A stretch of 64,000 nucleotides of DNA from Vibrio mimicus CAIM 602 (GTDB lineage: Bacteria; Pseudomonadota; Gammaproteobacteria; Enterobacterales; Vibrionaceae): contig NZ_AOMO01000027.1 in NCBI RefSeq assembly GCF_000338875.1, forward strand, positions 62,001-126,000, read 5' to 3'. A program made the position numbers and the translations under genes. The notes beneath the pieces were generated by a model that was not told where the DNA came from, did no database searches, and saw nothing but the letters and a program-made list of their open reading frames with translations. The first letter of the stretch is position 1; each line of letters opens with the position of its first letter. This document shows positions 60,845 through 64,000 of this stretch, in pieces.

Positions 60845-63453
60845 GTGATCCGTATTGAATTACCCACTCTTATTGCAAAACTGAATGCACAAAGCAAATT
60901 GGCGCTGGAACAAGCAGCTTCTCTCTGCATTGAACGCCAGCACCCTGAAGTCACCCTAGAACACTACCTAGATGTGCTGCTGGATAATCCGTTATCTGAC
61001 GTGCGTCTGGTACTCAAGCAAGCAGGATTGGAGCTTGAGCAGGTTAAGCAAGCAATTGCTTCAACTTACACTCGCGAACAGGTGTTAGACACTTATCCAG
61101 CATTTTCTCCATTACTGGTTGAGTTGCTGCAAGAAGCGTGGCTGTTGTCGACGACTGAGCTTGAGCAAACGGAACTGCGTTCAGGGGCGATTTTCTTAGC
61201 GGCGTTGACCCGTGCGGATCGTTACTTCTCTTTTAAACTGATTCAGCTTTTTGAAGGCATTAATCGCGAAAACCTGAAAAAACACTTCGCTGTTATCCTA
61301 AGCGACTCTGCGGAAACCGCTGTTTCACAAGGTGAGAAAAAAGCGGCTGGTGCTTTGCAGGAAGCAGCTGAAACACCACTTGGACGTTTTTGCACGAATG
61401 TGACAGAGCAGGCTCGTAACGGTGAGCTTGATCCTGTGTTATGCCGTGAAAATGAACTCAACTTGATGGTGGATATTCTGTGTCGCCGCCGTAAAAATAA
61501 CCCGATCGTAGTGGGTGAAGCTGGGGTGGGAAAAAGTGCCATGATTGAAGGTTTGGCACTGCGTGTCGTGACAGGAAAAGTACCAACCCAACTGCAAAAT
61601 GTTGAGCTTTACGCGCTTGATCTTGGCCGTTTACAGGCCGGAGCATCCGTTAAAGGTGAATTCGAAAAACGTCTTAAAGGCGTCATTGATGCGATTAAAC
61701 AGTCGCCCAAACCTATCATTCTGTTTATTGATGAAGCGCATACCCTAATTGGTTCAGGCAACCAAGAAGGTGGTAGTGATGCCGCTAACTTGCTTAAACC
61801 GGCTTTAGCGCGCGGTGAGTTGAGCACGGTCGCAGCAACCACTTGGAAAGAATACAAAAAGTATTTTGAGAAAGACCCAGCGCTGACTCGCCGCTTCCAA
61901 CTGGTCAAGCTTGATGAACCGACTATTGATCAAGCAATAGATATTCTACGTGGCCTCAATGGCGTTTATGAAAAAGCACATAACGTGTTAATTACCGATG
62001 ATGCGCTTAAAGCGGCGGCTGAGCTGTCAGCTCGTTACATTTCAGGTCGTCAACTGCCTGATAAAGCGATTGATGTGCTGGATACCGCTTGCGCGCGTAT
62101 TGCTATCAATATGACGACCCCTCCAAAGCGCTTGGCGTTGCTCGAAACACTCTGTCATCAGCGTCAGCTTGAAATTGATATGCTAGAGCGTGCGCAATTC
62201 TTAGGCCAAGATGTGGATGGTGAGCGCCTTGATGTATTGCGCAATCAAGAGTTAGCCGATGAAGCGGAAAAAGCTGAGCTGACGGCAAGTTGGCAGCAAC
62301 AAAAAGAGTTGGTGGAGTCAATCATTGCACTACGTGCGGAGTTGATGGAGCTGAGCCAAGCGGAAGAACCCGATCCCGACCATTCGCAGGTGGTTCGTAC
62401 GGCACTGCAAGAGCAGTATGAAGCGCTAGAAGCGATTGCTCATGAAAAACGTTTGATGCATCCGCAAGTCGATGCGGCTCAGATTGCGGAAGTGATCGCT
62501 GATTGGACAGGTGTGCCGGTTGATCAGATGAATACTGACGAATTGCACAAGATTACTCATCTAACCTCGATTTTAGGACAAGCAATCAAAGGGCAAGAAA
62601 CAGCAATCGAGCGTATTCATCGCCATCTGCTAACTGCACGCGCGGATCTGCGTCGTCCGGGACGCCCGAAAGGAGCCTTCTTACTGGTAGGCCCAAGTGG
62701 GTAGGTAAGACGGAAACGGTGGTGCAATTGGCTGAACAGCTTTATGGCGGTAAGCAATTTCTCACTACTATCAACATGTCTGAATACCAAGAGAAACATA
62801 CTGTTTCACGTTTAATTGGCTCTCCTCCTGGTTATGTTGGCTATGGTGAAGGTGGCGTACTGACTGAAGCCATTCGCAAAATGCCTTATTCCGTGGTCTT
62901 GCTCGATGAAGTGGAGAAAGCCCATCCAGAAGTATTGAACATCTTCTATCAAGGTTTTGATAAGGGTGAGATTGCGGATGGTGAAGGACGCGTCATTGAT
63001 TGCCAAAACATCGTTTTCTTCCTGACTTCGAATTTGGGCTATCAAACTATCGTTGATTATGCAGATGAACCCGCCAAGCTCGATGAAGCTCTCTACCCTG
63101 AGTTAGCGGCTTTCTTTAAACCTGCTTTGTTGGCGCGTATGGAAGTGATTCCGTATTTGCCATTGGGCAAAGAAGTGCTGGCGCAAATTGTGCGCGGCAA
63201 ACTGACGCGTCTCGAGAAGCTGTTCAAGACTCGCTACAGCGCTGAGGTGGTGGTTGAAGAGAGCTTGATTGACGAAATCTTAAGCCGTGCAACGCGCAGT
63301 GAAAATGGTGCGCGCATGCTAGAAGCCATCATTGAAGGCCAATTACTCCCACCCGTTTCCTTGGCGCTGCTCAATAAACTCGCCGAGAGAGCACCCGTAC
63401 AGCACATTCGTTTGGCTGCCGAAGAGGGTGAGTTTATTGGGGAGGTGTCGTAG
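60845..63453 (+). pseudogene. clpV: T6SS AAA+ ATPase ClpV (TssH), frameshifted at the second Walker A
   Basis: The gene starts with GTG at 60845. Restoring one G in the run at 62699-62701 gives 869 residues, the length of V. cholerae ClpV. In order: N domain that binds VipB (about 1-150); first ATPase with GEAGVGKS (224-231) and LFIDEA (293-298); a middle coiled-coil region (about 410-530); second ATPase with GPSGVGKTET (about 616-625, where the break falls) and LLDEVEKAHPEV. The enzyme unfolds and recycles the contracted sheath. As given, the product ends at GPSG and lacks the second ATPase; the sequence from 62719 could be read separately. Probably an error, given the other eight cases. Confidence 0.88.
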
Positions 63454-63455
63454 TC

Positions 63456-64000
63456 ATGAGTCAATGGTTAGCGTTTGCGACCGAATTGGTGGGAGTGAGA
63501 AAATCCCACCAGCTTGCGCTGCAATTTGTGGATCTGCTGACTCAAGGTTTGGATCTGAGTGACAGCCTTTTGTTGTTGCCATCATCCGATGGGCGTTTAC
63601 TTGTACCTCATGATCCGCAGCGACAATACGCTTGGTCTGTGACCGATTTTGATGTGCCGTTTGCTCACGTTTTACAGTCGTCGAATGCGATGCATCTGAC
63701 CGCAGAAGAACTGGTTTTCTGGCAATCAAACCGCACTTTTGGCCAATTTACAGCCAAAGTTGGCATGTTTGACTCGGTGTGGATCCAACCTTTGCCGATG
63801 GGTAATCGTCAGGTGCACTCCATTTTGTTGCTGATGGGAGAAAGCCACGGCATCGTCAACGCTTTTGCAGATGCGGATTTTCTTAAGTTTGTTGAAGTGT
63901 TTTCACAGCAGTGGTCGTTGCTTAATGATATGCAGCGTGAAGAGCAAAACCGCCTTGAGCTAAAACAGTCGCTCACCGAGATTCAGCGAGATTCAGCGCA
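63456..64000 (+). CDS. vasH: VasH, sigma-54-dependent T6SS activator (5' part, cut by window edge)
   Basis: An ATG at 63456 opens MSQWLAFATELVGVRKSHQ, two bases after clpV, and stays open to the window end (181 codons). This is the N-terminal GAF-like sensor of VasH; the AAA+ and DNA-binding parts lie outside. VasH activates sigma-54 promoters of hcp operons and secondary clusters. The end shows a short duplicated stretch (GAGATTCAGC twice). Identification rests on position and the start sequence. Confidence 0.9.
   Translation, partial: MSQWLAFATELVGVRKSHQLALQFVDLLTQGLDLSDSLLLLPSSDGRLLVPHDPQRQYAWSVTDFDVPFAHVLQSSNAMHLTAEELVFWQSNRTFGQFTAKVGMFDSVWIQPLPMGNRQVHSILLLMGESHGIVNAFADADFLKFVEVFSQQWSLLNDMQREEQNRLELKQSLTEIQRDSA

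Noticed and set aside
1..64000. tRNA, rRNA, CRISPR, insertion sequence, prophage or integron cassette
   Set aside because: Looked for CCA-ended cloverleaf genes, repeated spacers, transposase or integrase motifs and terminal repeats; none was seen. A short tRNA-like gene could still be missed by eye.

Overview
The window looks like a stretch of a Vibrio genome, very close to Vibrio cholerae and probably its second chromosome. The main reason is the type VI secretion (T6SS) block at the right end, which follows the V. cholerae VCA0105-VCA0117 order gene for gene. A 477-residue NhaD, an OmpS-type maltoporin, several chemoreceptors and a dispersed Vibrio-style intergenic repeat agree with this. 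I ran no database search; names rest on recognised motifs, lengths and gene context.

Layout. 1-2400: an edge fragment, then an RclR-like AraC regulator divergent from a glutaredoxin and a DUF417 (RclC-like) membrane protein, probably a redox-stress unit. 2665-7753: two chemoreceptors, the first in an operon with an orphan periplasmic binding protein. 8080-11950: a DUF2999 protein, a divergent Nramp-like transporter behind a structured leader, and glycogen debranching enzyme. 12124-14598: four MalT-type boxes, maltoporin and malM. 14751-20992: Sel1 protein, nagB, a small unknown, a DUF1704 peptidase, and the divergent maoP/hdfR pair. 21070-24026: DoxX, an Ada-AlkA fusion next to ogt, and a lipoprotein. 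24148-32511: a DASS carboxylate transporter, a CitA/CitB-like two-component pair, nhaD, a yjiH/yjiG-like pair and a dicarboxylate/amino-acid symporter, with CRP-like sites in two of the spacers. 32776-39232: assorted transport, envelope and regulatory genes, ending with a secreted metzincin protease preceded by a separate gene that looks like its pro-domain. 39246-42626: NrtR, its operator, pncB and a ydgJ-like oxidoreductase. 42664-49180: rhodanese, EAL phosphodiesterase, HAD phosphatase, SulP transporter and a large RluA-type pseudouridine synthase. 49806-64000: PAAR, a Sel1-repeat protein, vipA, vipB, tssE, vasA, vasB, fha, vasD, vasE, vasF, clpV and the start of vasH; the cluster continues past the window.

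Nine genes are each broken by one single-base indel that, when undone, restores a full-length family member: the second MCP, malM, ada-alkA, the DASS transporter, yjiH-like, the ElyC-like gene, ydgJ-like, vasF and clpV. Most are losses of one G, several within short G runs, and they hit unrelated and conserved genes. I read them as probable assembly or base-calling errors rather than decay, but the sequence as given encodes truncated proteins, including a ClpV cut inside its second Walker A motif. No tRNA, rRNA, CRISPR array, insertion sequence or prophage was seen. The least explained pieces are the Nramp-like leader, the paired GGCAA-TTGC sites before the T6SS cluster, the split pro-domain/protease pair, and a perfect 16-bp palindrome near 44.76 kb.
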